Positions 11,566 to 20,464 are shown, numbered from the stretch's first letter. The stretch is DNA of 64,000 nt from Devosia sp. RR2S18 (GCF_030177755.1 NZ_CP126539.1:1-64000), one strand, 5' to 3'. Notes: generated by a model not told the origin, from the sequence alone. A program made the numbers and translations.

Positions 11566-11935
11566 TCGAACTTGCCGAGCACCTGGAGACCTCAAGTTCG
11601 ACATCTGCTCTGATTCTGTGGCTGTTGACTCGACTTTCCAGGTTCGCTATTTGTTCACCATGACCACGCTGATGACTATACGCAAACGCGAACTCCTACA
11701 GGCGGCGCCCACCTGCAGCCGCTCGGATCGCGTTGTCCTTCAGCGTTCCGGAACCCAGCTCTAGCTGCGGTTTTGCATCGAAGGACACCATCACGGTTCC
11801 TTCCATGCTCCTCCCCGACCAAGACATTGCCGGCGAAGCTGACCCCGACAAGCAAAAGCGTCGGTCGCGGGTTCGACTCTTCACGCCTGCTCGCCTCCTC
11901 TTCGGCCGAATAGACCATCGACTATGGGTCAAACG
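11566..11935. other. Residual non-coding stretch between helicase and IS66 element
   Basis: About 370 bases inside the transposon with no gene I can support. The short frames on both strands have composition typical of chance translation. It may be leftover cargo or regulatory DNA of the neighbouring protease, separated by the IS66 insertion. Confidence 0.4.
11928..11935. repeat. Left target duplication of the IS66 element (GTCAAACG)
   Basis: Exact 8-bp direct repeat with 14570-14577. Eight bases is the normal duplication length for IS66 elements. Confidence 0.9.
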
Positions 11936-12019
11936 GTAAGCGGTGTTCCCGCCCCACCTTCCGTTCTTTTGTCAGCCATGAGATTCCGCACGGATTGAAG
12001 TTGGTGCGGGAGGTTCTCC

Positions 12020-12412
12020 ATGGACGCTCCATTGGAGTTTCTCACAAGTGGCGGTAGGCGCCGCCGCAACCGGCAATGGCCCGATGATGAGAAGGCTCGG
12101 ATTGTCGCCGAGACACTTCGACCTGGGACCACGGTGGGCGAGGTCGCGCTGCGGCATGGTCTGAAGGCCAACCATGTCTCCTCGTGGCGGACGATGGCTA
12201 GAAACGGGAAGCTGGTGCTACCGGCGCCAAAGGACCAGATGGAGTTCGCGACGTTGATGGTCGCTCCAGTCGTTGAGGATGTAACGGCGGCGGAACCAGT
12301 GGCGGCGGTCGGGCCGGAGATCGTGCTGGGATCGGTGGTCATCCGGCTGGAGCCAGGTGCCTCCGCGCGCCGGATTGCTTCGGTCGTTCGTGCACTGACG
12401 GCGATCACATGA
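12020..12412 (+). CDS. tnpA: IS66 accessory protein TnpA
   Basis: First gene of the IS66 operon, 130 aa. It has a helix-turn-helix of the transposase_8 type (WPDDEKARIVAETL, then a VALRHGLKANHVSSWR recognition helix). In the IS66 family this protein is needed with TnpB and TnpC for transposition. The ATG at 12020 follows GGGAGGTTCTCC. Its stop overlaps the tnpB start by 4 bases, consistent with translational coupling. Confidence 0.92.
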   Translation: MDAPLEFLTSGGRRRRNRQWPDDEKARIVAETLRPGTTVGEVALRHGLKANHVSSWRTMARNGKLVLPAPKDQMEFATLMVAPVVEDVTAAEPVAAVGPEIVLGSVVIRLEPGASARRIASVVRALTAIT

Positions 12413-12762
12413 TCTTCCCCTCGAACCGGGTGCGGATCATGGTAGCCACCAAGCCGATCGACTTCCGCAAAGGTCACGACAGCCTGGCTGCGCTGGTCAA
12501 GAACGTGTTGCACGAGGACCCGTTCACCGGCACGGTCTTCGTGTTCCGTGCTCGCAAAAGCGATCGGCTGAAGTTGCTCTACTGGGATGGCACGGGTCTC
12601 GTCATGGCCTACAAGCGCCTCGAAGAGCACAACTTCAGCTGGCCTGCGGTGAAGGACGGCCTGATGACGTTGAGCCACGCGCAGTTCGAGGCGCTGTTCT
12701 CTGGGCTCGACTGGCGGCGGGTTCGGGCGGTAGAAGCGCGGGCACCAGAAGCGGTCGAATAA
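12409..12762 (+). CDS. tnpB: IS66 accessory protein TnpB
   Basis: Second IS66 gene, 117 aa. It shows the IS66 Orf2 pattern: the KPIDFRKGHDSLAALV region, then the FVFRARKSDRLKLLYWDGTGLVMAYKRLE core split by a short link. The length is normal. It begins inside the tnpA stop (ATGA overlap). Its exact biochemical role is unknown in the family, but it is required for efficient transposition. Confidence 0.93.
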   Translation: MIFPSNRVRIMVATKPIDFRKGHDSLAALVKNVLHEDPFTGTVFVFRARKSDRLKLLYWDGTGLVMAYKRLEEHNFSWPAVKDGLMTLSHAQFEALFSGLDWRRVRAVEARAPEAVE

Positions 12763-12831
12763 CTGCGGCAGGATGACTCAGGGCTGGTCTTTTTGCGGGA
12801 TCGGCGGCGCCTGATCTGGTAGATTCTGGCC

Positions 12832-14373
12832 ATGCTCGATGCCGCCGAACTTCCCGATGACATTGCTGCCCTCAAGGCGATGCTGATCGCAGCGGAGGTG
12901 CGTGATCAGCGCAAGGACGAGCGGATCGCTCAACTGGAAAAGCTGGTTGCCGCGTTCAAGCAGGCGGCCTTCGGGCGTCGATCGGAAAAGAGCGACCCGG
13001 ACCAGTTCGAGCTGGCGCTGGAGGATCTGGAAATGGCAATCGCGGTTGTCCAGGCCGCGGAGGACGCCGAGGACCGGCTGGCCCGACGTCCGGCCAAGCC
13101 GCGCAGTACCAATCGTGGTTCACTCCCCAAACACCTGCCGCGGATCGAAGAGATCATCGAACCCGAAAGCCTGGTCTGTGGCTGTGGCGGCGGGCTGCAC
13201 TGCATCGGCGAGGACGTCTCCGAGCGGCTCGACGTGATCCCGGCCCAGTTCCGCGTGATCGTGACCCGTCGCCCCAAATATGCCTGCCGGTCCTGCACCG
13301 ACGGCGTGGTGCAGGCGCCGGCGCCCGCTCGGCTGATCCCTGGCGGGCTGCCGACCGAGGCCACGGTCGCCCATGTCCTGGTCAGCAAGTATGCGGACCA
13401 CCTCCCGCTCTATCGCCAGGCGCAGATCTTCAGTCGTCAGGGTGTTGATCTGGACCGCTCAACGCTGGCCGACTGGGTTGGTCGGGCCGCCTTCGAGTTG
13501 CGTCCGGTCTATGCTGCCCTAATGGCGGATCTGAAGCGCTCATCCAAGCTGTTCATGGATGAAACTCGCGCGCCAGTGCTCGATCCCGGTGCCCCAAAAC
13601 CAAGACCGGATACTTCTGGGCCCTGGCCCGCGATGATCGTCCCTGGAATGGCACCGCACCACCCGGTGTTGCCTTCACCTATGCCCCGGGCCGAGGTGGT
13701 CTTCATGCCGAACAGATATTGCAGGGCTTTGGCGGCATCCTGCAGGTGGATGGCTATGCCGGCTACAACCGACTGATCGCGCCCGCCGCGTCGGCGCGGG
13801 TATCCAACTCGCCTATTGCTGGGCCCATGCCCGTCGCAAGCTGATCGAGATCACGCGCGCCGGCACCGCCCCGATTGCGGAAGGGGTGTGCGGCTCATCG
13901 GCGAGCTCTATACCATCGAAGCCGAGATCCGAGGCCTGGGCCCCGAACAGCGTCTCGCTGCTCGCCAGGAACGATCCGGACCAGCCGTCGCCCGGACAAA
14001 GGCTTGGCTCGACCTTCATCGCGCCCGCGTCTCCGCGAAAGCGCCGCTTGGGGAGGCCTTGAGCTACATCGCCAAATACTGGTCGGGGTTAGTGCTGTTC
14101 CTCACCGATGGCCGCATCGAGCTCGACAACAATACCGTTGAGCGGACCATCCGCCCGATCGCGCTGAACCGGAAGAACGCGCTCTTCGCCGGCCATGATG
14201 CCGGTGCTGAAAACTGGGCTGTCATCGCCTCGTTGATCGAAACCTGCAAGCTCAACGCTGTCGATCCCTATGCCTGGCTGGCCGCAACACTCCACGCCAT
14301 CATCGCCGACTACAAGCAGAGCCGCATCAACGATCTGCTGCCGTGGAACTATGCTGCAAAGCTGGGCGATTGA
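12832..14373 (+). pseudogene. tnpC: IS66 transposase TnpC, broken by frameshifts
   Basis: The DDE transposase of IS66. An intact start encodes a leucine-rich coiled region and a zinc-finger-like CGCGGG segment. The frame then moves. Codons run in frame 1 to about 13590, in frame 0 for the KTKTGYFWALARDDR region to about 13785, in frame 2 for the AYCWAHARRKLIE region to about 13888, and back in frame 1 through TDGRIELDNNTVERTIRP to the end. Each step equals loss of one base. The full family protein is recovered only by combining three frames. Three similar one-base losses in 300 bases could be decay or sequencing error in GC-rich runs. Confidence 0.88.
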
Positions 14374-14569
14374 CGCTCTTGGCTCTGGCGGCATAATCGG
14401 AAACCACCAGCAACGAGGCGCCCTCCCAATCAGTTCGAGACCGACAGCGAGGCGCGCGATGCTGCCTTAGCCGCTCTAAACAGCGAAGGAGCCATCGCCT
14501 TCATGCGCGGCAACAACGTCGTTCAGTTCCCTCGACCCTGAGCCCAAGTGGCCGCAGAACACCGCTTAC

Positions 14570-14703
14570 GTCAAACGGCCCGTCCTTTAAGGACCTCATG
14601 AACTCCCCATCATTCCGGCGACCCAAGCGGCGCCATTTCACCCAGCCGGGTTCGGCGGGCGCGTAGTCGCTCGTCTGCGCCTCGGCCGGAGAACGAGGCA
14701 GCA
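14570..14703 (+). promoter_or_regulatory. Leader region of the AAA-M41 protease gene, with short palindrome
   Basis: The region begins with the right IS66 duplication copy (14570-14577). A near-perfect palindrome GTCCTT-T-AAGGAC occurs at 14582-14594, and GAGAACGAGGCAGC precedes the protease ATG. The palindrome could be an operator, but no regulator gene is seen in the element. Confidence 0.3.
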
Positions 14704-16677
14704 ATGGCTGACAACGACAACGACGAATACAACGACCACGTCCTCGAGCAACTCGAGGCAATGGAGACATCCCTGATCCGGTCCAGGCCAAACCGCATGG
14801 CGACACGCATCCTGCCGGAGCTGATGCTCAACCGGGCGATGACGCTGAAGCAGCAGCTGCAGGCAAGCCGTGACACCACCATCAGCGTGGTGATCGAGGC
14901 CCCCAGCCGTGCATGGGTGGAGCCGCTCGCCACCGCCGCCAAGCGCCTGGGCAACTGGAAGTTCGTGCTGACCTGCACCGAACCCGAGAAGGCCCGCTAT
15001 CGTAACGAGCTGCCATCCGACCAGGCCATCCAGACCCTCGCCGCCGGTGGGCGCACGCTCGGAATCTCACAGGCGCCGCATGCCTATCTGCCGCCGGCAT
15101 TGGTCGCATCCGCGGATCTCTATTTGGTTATCAAGAACCCCGACGACGAGCTTATCCGTGCGGCCATCAAGCTGGTAACCGGACGCCAACCCCGGAGCAT
15201 GCCCGAAGGAATCGCCGATGGTCTGGACTATGCCGACATCTGTGCCGCTTTGCGTCTGGGCAGTTCGGCGAAGGCTTGCGTCGAACGTCTGGTGGCCGCT
15301 GCCCAAGCCAAGACCGCTGCAGACCCGAATCTTGCGGAAATTCCGGAACTGGAAAAGTTGTTCGGGTATGGGCCTGCTATGGCCTGGGCGCAGGGTGTTG
15401 TAGCCGACCTTGCCGCCTGGCGTCGGGGAGAGCTGGACTTCTCCGCCATTGAGCGCACCGTGGTTCTGGCGTCGCCTCCGGGCATGGGCAAGAGCACGCT
15501 GATCCGCAGCCTGGCCAAGACCGCCCGCATCCCGCTGATCGCCACTTCCATGAGCGAATGGTTCGCCAACGGCCCCGGCTATCTGGACAGCGTCATCAAG
15601 CAGATCGACCAGACCTTCGCGCAGGCCGCAGCTGTGGCACCGAGCATCGTGTTCATCGATGAATGCGAGGGAATCCCGAACCGCGGCAACCTCGATGGGG
15701 ATCGAAGCGCTGCCTGGTGGATGCCAGTAGTCGGACACCTGCTGCTCAAGCTCGACAGTGCTGCCTCGGGATTGAGCTCGAAGGTGATCGTCGTAGGCGC
15801 CACCAACCACCCCGAGAAGCTCGACCCGGCATTGGTGCGGCCGGGGCGCCTGTCCAAGATCATCCACATCGAACCGCCTGACGCGGACGCCTTGAACGGC
15901 ATTCTCCACCAGCACCTCGGTCCCGATCTGGCCGGGGAAGATCTTCGCCACGTCGCCATGCTGGGTGTCGGCTCCACCGGTGCGGATGTCACCGGATGGG
16001 TGAAGGGTGCCCGCAGCGCGGCGCGCCAGGAGAACCGCCCTCTCACCATCGACGATTTGATCGCCCAGGTTGCGCCGCCCGACAACCGCTCCCCGGCTTT
16101 GCTTCGCCGTATTGCCATCCATGAGGCGGCCCATGCGGTGGTCGGCCATGTCCTTCAGGAGGGCTCCGTCACCAGCGTGTCCATCATCCCCCGTCAGGGG
16201 CAGAATGGCGGCCACACCATGGTCGAGCTCACCGAAGACGCAGTGCTGTCCCGGGAGGACATCGAGAAGCTGGCCACCATCAATCTTGCGGGCCGCTGTG
16301 GCGAGCAGGTTGTTCTGGGTTCGATCAGCACCGGTGCCGGGGGTGGCGAAGAGAGTGACCTGGCCAAGGCGACCTACTTTCTGGCGCTGATCCATACCTC
16401 GTTCGGCATGGGCGGACACCTGCTCCACCGGGCTGCGCCGCAGAACGTCACCCAGCTTCTGTCTTTCGATCCGGTGCTCACAAAGACGGTGGAGGCGGAC
16501 CTGCAGCGGGTCTATGCCAGCAGCCTGCAGATCGTCGAAGCCAACCGTATGGTTGTGGAGGCAGTGGCAGAAGCCCTGCTGCAGTTCCGTCACCTCAGCG
16601 GACCGCAGTTTGCCGCGATTTTCCGCGGTGTCTCCAAGACTAACCGCCAGGTCAAGGGAGACCGCCGCCATGGATGA
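14704..16677 (+). CDS. Soluble AAA+ ATPase with FtsH-type M41 zinc protease domain
   Basis: Energy-dependent protease. Residues 1 to about 240 form an N-terminal domain I do not recognise. The AAA+ module has Walker A PPGMGKST (K263), Walker B SIVFIDECEG (D319, E320) and the second-region segment NHPEKLDPALVRPGRL, where the arginine finger is expected. The M41 domain has HEAAH (H473, E474, H477) and an Asp in EESDLAKAT (D552) at the spacing of the third zinc ligand in FtsH. No membrane segment is visible, unlike FtsH itself, so it should act in the cytosol. It overlaps the next small gene by 8 bases, suggesting a functional pair. As transposon cargo it may be a defence or stress system; its substrates cannot be deduced. 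Confidence 0.88.
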   Translation: MADNDNDEYNDHVLEQLEAMETSLIRSRPNRMATRILPELMLNRAMTLKQQLQASRDTTISVVIEAPSRAWVEPLATAAKRLGNWKFVLTCTEPEKARYRNELPSDQAIQTLAAGGRTLGISQAPHAYLPPALVASADLYLVIKNPDDELIRAAIKLVTGRQPRSMPEGIADGLDYADICAALRLGSSAKACVERLVAAAQAKTAADPNLAEIPELEKLFGYGPAMAWAQGVVADLAAWRRGELDFSAIERTVVLASPPGMGKSTLIRSLAKTARIPLIATSMSEWFANGPGYLDSVIKQIDQTFAQAAAVAPSIVFIDECEGIPNRGNLDGDRSAAWWMPVVGHLLLKLDSAASGLSSKVIVVGATNHPEKLDPALVRPGRLSKIIHIEPPDADALNGILHQHLGPDLAGEDLRHVAMLGVGSTGADVTGWVKGARSAARQENRPLTIDDLIAQVAPPDNRSPALLRRIAIHEAAHAVVGHVLQEGSVTSVSIIPRQGQNGGHTMVELTEDAVLSREDIEKLATINLAGRCGEQVVLGSISTGAGGGEESDLAKATYFLALIHTSFGMGGHLLHRAAPQNVTQLLSFDPVLTKTVEADLQRVYASSLQIVEANRMVVEAVAEALLQFRHLSGPQFAAIFRGVSKTNRQVKGDRRHG

Positions 16678-16912
16678 GTTGCTGATCCGCGTCCTCACCC
16701 GGCTGCTTCGCGTCCATGACGAATTCGGAGAAGCCGGCTTCGAGGATGCCGCCCACCGTGCGCTGGTCGCCATCGCGCTGACAGCCAAGTGCGAGGCCGA
16801 GCGGAAGGCGGGTACTACCGAGCCTTACGATCCGGGTCAGCGGGTGGTGCGCTTTCCGTTGAACAAGCGGCGGCGCAGCCCCTGGCAGCAAAGCGATGAC
16901 GATGTATCGTGA
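16670..16912 (+). CDS. Small protein coupled to the AAA-M41 protease
   Basis: An 80-aa protein starting at ATG 16670, eight bases before the protease gene ends, so translation is probably coupled. The N-terminal half looks helical and acidic (MDELLIRVLTRLLRVHDEFG). The C-terminal tail is basic then acidic (NKRRRSPWQQSDDDVS). I do not recognise a family. It may be an adaptor, inhibitor or substrate of the protease, an idea based only on gene overlap. Nothing indicates a membrane or secreted location. Confidence 0.7.
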   Translation: MDELLIRVLTRLLRVHDEFGEAGFEDAAHRALVAIALTAKCEAERKAGTTEPYDPGQRVVRFPLNKRRRSPWQQSDDDVS

Positions 16913-17441
16913 ACAAGCCGGTACTCGGCTCGCAGCAATTGTTAAGCTCCCGGTAAGGGAGCTTAACCCATGGCGAGCGATCGTTTCATGGCAAGGATTG
17001 CATCCCCCAGCGCAGTGTGCTGTTTGCGCCGACCATGTTCAGCAACCTTGCCCACCTATGTCTATGCCCCTCGGTGGGGCGCCGCTCCGAGCTTTAGAGC
17101 CGGGCCGGTCGTTGCTGACCGTCGACCAAAACCCAGGTCGACACCCCAACCCACCTTTCCCCGTGTGTCCAACGCTCCCCTTCTTCGTCGGGAGTGTGTT
17201 CGTTTCCCCGTCTTTGCCTACTTGGAAGCTCGTCCAGACCTGGAGTCTCAAGCCGTGATCCATCTCTGCCCTCTCCTGCTAGCCACCGAGAAAATAGCCA
17301 AACGCGGTCCGCTAGGACACTGGCTATCGCGCTCGCCCGTCCGGCCGATACCGGCCCGCTTCGAGCTGCCCCCCTTCTTCGAGGATTACGGTTCCTGCAG
17401 CACGTCTGCCACGGGACCACCGGCTTCAAGGATACTTCAAG
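16913..17441. other. 529-base non-coding gap before the tns operon
   Basis: No credible gene on either strand. It holds a perfect 11-bp hairpin at 16941-16967. A second inverted repeat (ATAGCCA at 17294 / TGGCTAT at 17323) encloses a short GCGG/CCGC stem. The plus strand from about 17130 to 17260 is rich in pyrimidines. I looked for CRISPR repeats and found none. The gap probably carries the tns promoter and regulatory sites and could hold a small RNA, which cannot be shown from sequence alone. Confidence 0.45.
16941..16967. terminator. Perfect 11-bp hairpin after the protease operon
   Basis: Inverted repeat GTTAAGCTCCC / GGGAGCTTAAC around the loop GGTAA, 28 bases after the small gene's stop. 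No T-run follows on either strand, so it may be a Rho-dependent end, an RNA-stability element or an operator. Confidence 0.45.
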
Positions 17442-18116
17442 ATGCCTCCCGTGACTCGTGCCCCCGCGGTCGTCCGCGCCAACCGTCGAAACGGCACACC
17501 TGACCAGCTTCGCGCCCACCATGGCTACTTCTACTCATGGAAGCTTGACGCCCTGATCCCTTACCGAGGTCTGCTGGCCTTCGACTACCTGACCCTGACC
17601 GAAGCAGATCCCCGCGTTATTCAAATCGATACTTCCCTGGAGTCCGTCCAATGGACTGACGGCACCCAGTGGAAGGATTACCGCGCAAGATATGGTGTTG
17701 TCCGCCGGACACGCCGCGGAGCTGTCCCCCACACCGTGGAAGTCGAGGTACTCAACAGCAAGACCTTGACGGAACAGTATCGGACTTATTCCCGCATCAA
17801 GCGGGCGTTCAAGGAAGAAGGGCGGCAACTGCTGATCTTCACCGAGAAGCAGATCCGCATCGAGCCCCGCCTCACCAACTCAAAGCTGATCCTGACCCAT
17901 GCGGGTAACGGCATCTGCAAGGAAGAGGATCTCGCCCTGGTGCGCCAGGTCGCCGCCGGAACTGCCCCTTTCTCACTTAACCAGCTGGTGGAGAATTGCG
18001 TGCTTACCTACCCCCGTGCCTACGGGGCGGTCTTGAACCTGGTTGCTTCTGGCGAGCTCGTTTTCCCGATGGGGAAGGTCTTTGACGGGGATAGCCCGGT
18101 CATGAGGAGGATCTAG
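17442..18116 (+). CDS. tnsA: TnsA-like endonuclease-fold subunit with altered catalytic positions
   Basis: First gene of the transposition operon, 224 aa. In Tn7, TnsA cuts the 5' strands at the transposon ends so that movement is cut-and-paste. Here the fold-level pattern is present: an FDYLTLTEADPRV segment (47-59), a DYRARYGVV strand (79-87) and a TVEVEVLNSK strand (98-107). In canonical TnsA the catalytic residues lie in E...L-LLE-DP, PDFLV and EVK. The Asp and Lys positions appear replaced here. The enzyme may use different residues or be inactive, which would favour replicative transposition. The assignment rests on operon position and pattern. tnsB starts 2 bases after its stop. Confidence 0.72.
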   Translation: MPPVTRAPAVVRANRRNGTPDQLRAHHGYFYSWKLDALIPYRGLLAFDYLTLTEADPRVIQIDTSLESVQWTDGTQWKDYRARYGVVRRTRRGAVPHTVEVEVLNSKTLTEQYRTYSRIKRAFKEEGRQLLIFTEKQIRIEPRLTNSKLILTHAGNGICKEEDLALVRQVAAGTAPFSLNQLVENCVLTYPRAYGAVLNLVASGELVFPMGKVFDGDSPVMRRI

Positions 18117-18118
18117 CG

Positions 18119-20464
18119 ATGGACGGGTTCAACTCGGATCGTGACCTCGACGACAGGGACGATGATGTTTACCTCCGCCCCGGGGACGGTATTGAACTGG
18201 CAGGCAAGCAGTACGTGATGGAGAGCCGGGTCGCCAAGCCCCGAGGCTTTGTCTTCTCCGATCCAGCCGCGCCTGGCGTCCAGCACGTTATGAGCAATCG
18301 CGACATCAAGAGCTGGCACCGCTCCGGCCGGCTCAGCTTCATCGCGGCGTCAGAGGTGGGATTGCCGATCGGCGTACAGGAATCCCTCCGCCGCACAATG
18401 CGCGCCTTCAAGCCCGAAGAGCGGGACGAGATTTTCCGCCGGCTGCGCTACTGCCTCGCCATTTCGGAACTGCCAGCTGACTTCGGAAGGTCGAAGGCGA
18501 CCCTGCAGCCGGTCTGTGACGCAGTGGCAGCCAAGCGGAACGATACCTGTCCGCATCATTGGTCCACGGTGCTGCGCTGGTGGCGCACCTGGGTGCGGGC
18601 GGGGAAGGATCCCCGGGCCCTTTGTCCATCCACGCGGAGAAAGGGCAACCGCAACCGGAGGCTTGATGATTACAAGCTCCAGGCCATGAAGAGGGCAATT
18701 CGGGAGCACTGGAACGTTCGGCACAGACCCTCGATGACGACGGCCTACAAGGCTGCGGTCCAGCTGTGTGTTGACTACCTCGGGGGCCGGGAGGCTGCAG
18801 AGGCCCATGAGAATCCGTTCCCTTCGTTGAAGGCCTTCCGCCGCGAGTGCGCAAGACAAGACCGTACGACCACGCTCGCCACCCGCTTCGGTCCGGAAGC
18901 CGCTCGGCAGGCCATGCATCCGGTGGGAATGGGACCGGACGTGCGCCTGCCGTACGAGCGGGTTGAGGCCGACTTCAAGTATCTGCGTATCATGGTGGTG
19001 GACGAGAAGACCCGGCTGCCACTGGGGACGCCTTACCTCATGGCCGGCTTCGACTGCTATTCAGGTTGCATCGCTGGATTTGATATCGGTTTCGACCCGC
19101 CCTCCTATGTGTCTGCTGCGCGGTGTCTCAAGCACATCGTAGAAGCCAAGGACGTGGATCAATTTGGCAAGGACGAGGACGGTGATTCATTGATCCGTCG
19201 GTCTTATCCGCTCAACGGTGTGCCGCAGCAGTTCTTTCTCGACCAGGACGCCGTTTTCCACTCCCGCTCTTTCGAGATGTCCGCCAAGGCCATTCGTTGC
19301 CACGTGAACTATGTGCCCGCTGGCGAGGCCTGGAAGAAGGGGCGCATCGAACGGTTCTGGCGCACCGTGCAGCAGTGCTTCCTCGATATGTTCCCGGGTA
19401 ATGTTCTTCGGGTGGGGGACGGACCGGGCCGGGATTACAATCCTGTAGATGATGCCGTGCTGACACTCAGCCAGCTGCGTCTGCTGATCACCAAGGCAAT
19501 CGTGGACGTCTACCACGAGAGCATCGATGAATGGACTGGCAAGCGTCACATCGACCTGTGGCGGGAAGCCGTCGAAAAGCATCCGCCTCGCCCCGTGCGT
19601 GACCACCAGAGCCTCATCGAACTTGTTGGCGCCTATGAGGAGCGGGTGGCCGAGCGCCGGGGCATCCGCCTGTTCGGCTTGAGGTACAATTCGCCGTTGC
19701 TTGCGGAGTATAGATCCAACTTCTCGAAGGATCCCACTGTGGTCGTCCGTTACGATCCACAGGACATCTCCAGGGTCTGGCTGATCGACGAGGACCGCGG
19801 CCTGTCACTGGAGGTGCCATGCACCCGTGCCGACTATGCGGAGGGGCTGTCGCTCCACCAGCACAGGGTGATCCGCCGCCGGGCCGCCGACAGGAGCCCC
19901 GAGGGCCGGCTGCGCATGAAGCAGCTTTGGATCGCCAAGGCAGAGCTCTTTCGGCTGGGTGAAAAGATGCTGCAGCGGGACGCCTCCAGGCGGACCAGAA
20001 AGCGTATCGCTCAGTTCCTGGGTGTCGGTCGAGAGCTGATCGACGAAATGTCCAGGCGGGTCACCGATGAGAAGGCCAGTGCCGAGCCCCTCGATTACGA
20101 GGACGGTTACGAAGACCCTGGTATGGCCGAACAGAGCGCTGTTGAGGACAGCTATGGCGACCTCGACGATGTGGCGGTTGAGGACCCCGAAGATGAGGCC
20201 GCAGCGCTTCAGGACGAGGCGTACGTGGATTCTCTCCGGGAGGCGAGCAAGGACAAGGGCAACGAGGCTGCCCCCTCCCGCCGCAAGGCAACAGTAATTG
20301 CCTCTGATCCAGTTGCTGCCGAACCTCACTCCGATGAAGTGGGTAGCGCTGAGCAGCGAGATGATCCTGCATCGGAAGAGGAGCCGTCATCTGCCGTCCC
20401 TGACGAGACTGGTGATGGGGATGACGACGGCGATGATGACGACATGGTGACCTATGACGACTGA
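18119..20464 (+). CDS. tnsB: TnsB/TniA-like DDE transposase
   Basis: The 3'-strand-cleaving and joining transposase of Tn7-like elements, 781 aa. The retroviral-integrase fold core has D285 (VEADFKYL), D375 (FFLDQDAVFHS) and E411 (KGRIERFWRT), giving the D-35-E spacing of active members. An N-terminal region with helix-turn-helix character should bind the end repeats. A Mu-type beta-barrel follows the catalytic core (the region around YNSPLLAEYR and VRYDPQDISRVWLID). The last 120 residues are strongly acidic (runs of D and E, ending GDDDGDDDDMVTYDD), unusual in length. This tail is the likely contact for TnsC. It overlaps tnsC by 11 bases. Confidence 0.92.
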   Translation: MDGFNSDRDLDDRDDDVYLRPGDGIELAGKQYVMESRVAKPRGFVFSDPAAPGVQHVMSNRDIKSWHRSGRLSFIAASEVGLPIGVQESLRRTMRAFKPEERDEIFRRLRYCLAISELPADFGRSKATLQPVCDAVAAKRNDTCPHHWSTVLRWWRTWVRAGKDPRALCPSTRRKGNRNRRLDDYKLQAMKRAIREHWNVRHRPSMTTAYKAAVQLCVDYLGGREAAEAHENPFPSLKAFRRECARQDRTTTLATRFGPEAARQAMHPVGMGPDVRLPYERVEADFKYLRIMVVDEKTRLPLGTPYLMAGFDCYSGCIAGFDIGFDPPSYVSAARCLKHIVEAKDVDQFGKDEDGDSLIRRSYPLNGVPQQFFLDQDAVFHSRSFEMSAKAIRCHVNYVPAGEAWKKGRIERFWRTVQQCFLDMFPGNVLRVGDGPGRDYNPVDDAVLTLSQLRLLITKAIVDVYHESIDEWTGKRHIDLWREAVEKHPPRPVRDHQSLIELVGAYEERVAERRGIRLFGLRYNSPLLAEYRSNFSKDPTVVVRYDPQDISRVWLIDEDRGLSLEVPCTRADYAEGLSLHQHRVIRRRAADRSPEGRLRMKQLWIAKAELFRLGEKMLQRDASRRTRKRIAQFLGVGRELIDEMSRRVTDEKASAEPLDYEDGYEDPGMAEQSAVEDSYGDLDDVAVEDPEDEAAALQDEAYVDSLREASKDKGNEAAPSRRKATVIASDPVAAEPHSDEVGSAEQRDDPASEEEPSSAVPDETGDGDDDGDDDDMVTYDD

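Larger units (their letters stand above)
11936..14569 (+). mobile_element. IS66-family insertion sequence (2,634 bp)
   Basis: Typical IS66 structure with three genes (tnpA, tnpB, tnpC). The terminal inverted repeats begin GTAAGCGGTGTTC at 11936 and, on the minus strand, at 14569. The element is flanked by the 8-bp repeat GTCAAACG. tnpC carries several frameshifts, so the copy is probably not self-mobile. It sits upstream of the AAA-M41 protease gene and may have displaced its promoter. Confidence 0.92.

Noticed and set aside
11860..11900. T-arm-like sequence CGCGGGTTCGACTC
   Set aside because: No matching acceptor or anticodon stems around it; an isolated resemblance.
11676..11932. Two minus-strand frames of about 80 codons between the helicase tail and the IS66 element
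   Set aside because: They overlap each other in different frames, and neither has a recognisable family or ribosome-binding site.
15067..16788. 573-codon minus-strand frame opposite the AAA-M41 protease
   Set aside because: Shadow frame; the plus strand carries Walker, HExxH and zinc-ligand motifs at correct spacing.
16913..17441. Possible CRISPR array or guide RNA, as in CRISPR-associated transposons
   Set aside because: No repeats of CRISPR length and no cas gene anywhere in the element; TniQ is of the long TnsD-like form.
16896..17503. Overlapping plus-strand frames of 86-177 codons before tnsA
   Set aside because: Composition is low-complexity and rich in Pro, Ser and Arg, with no recognisable motif; likely chance frames in a regulatory region.
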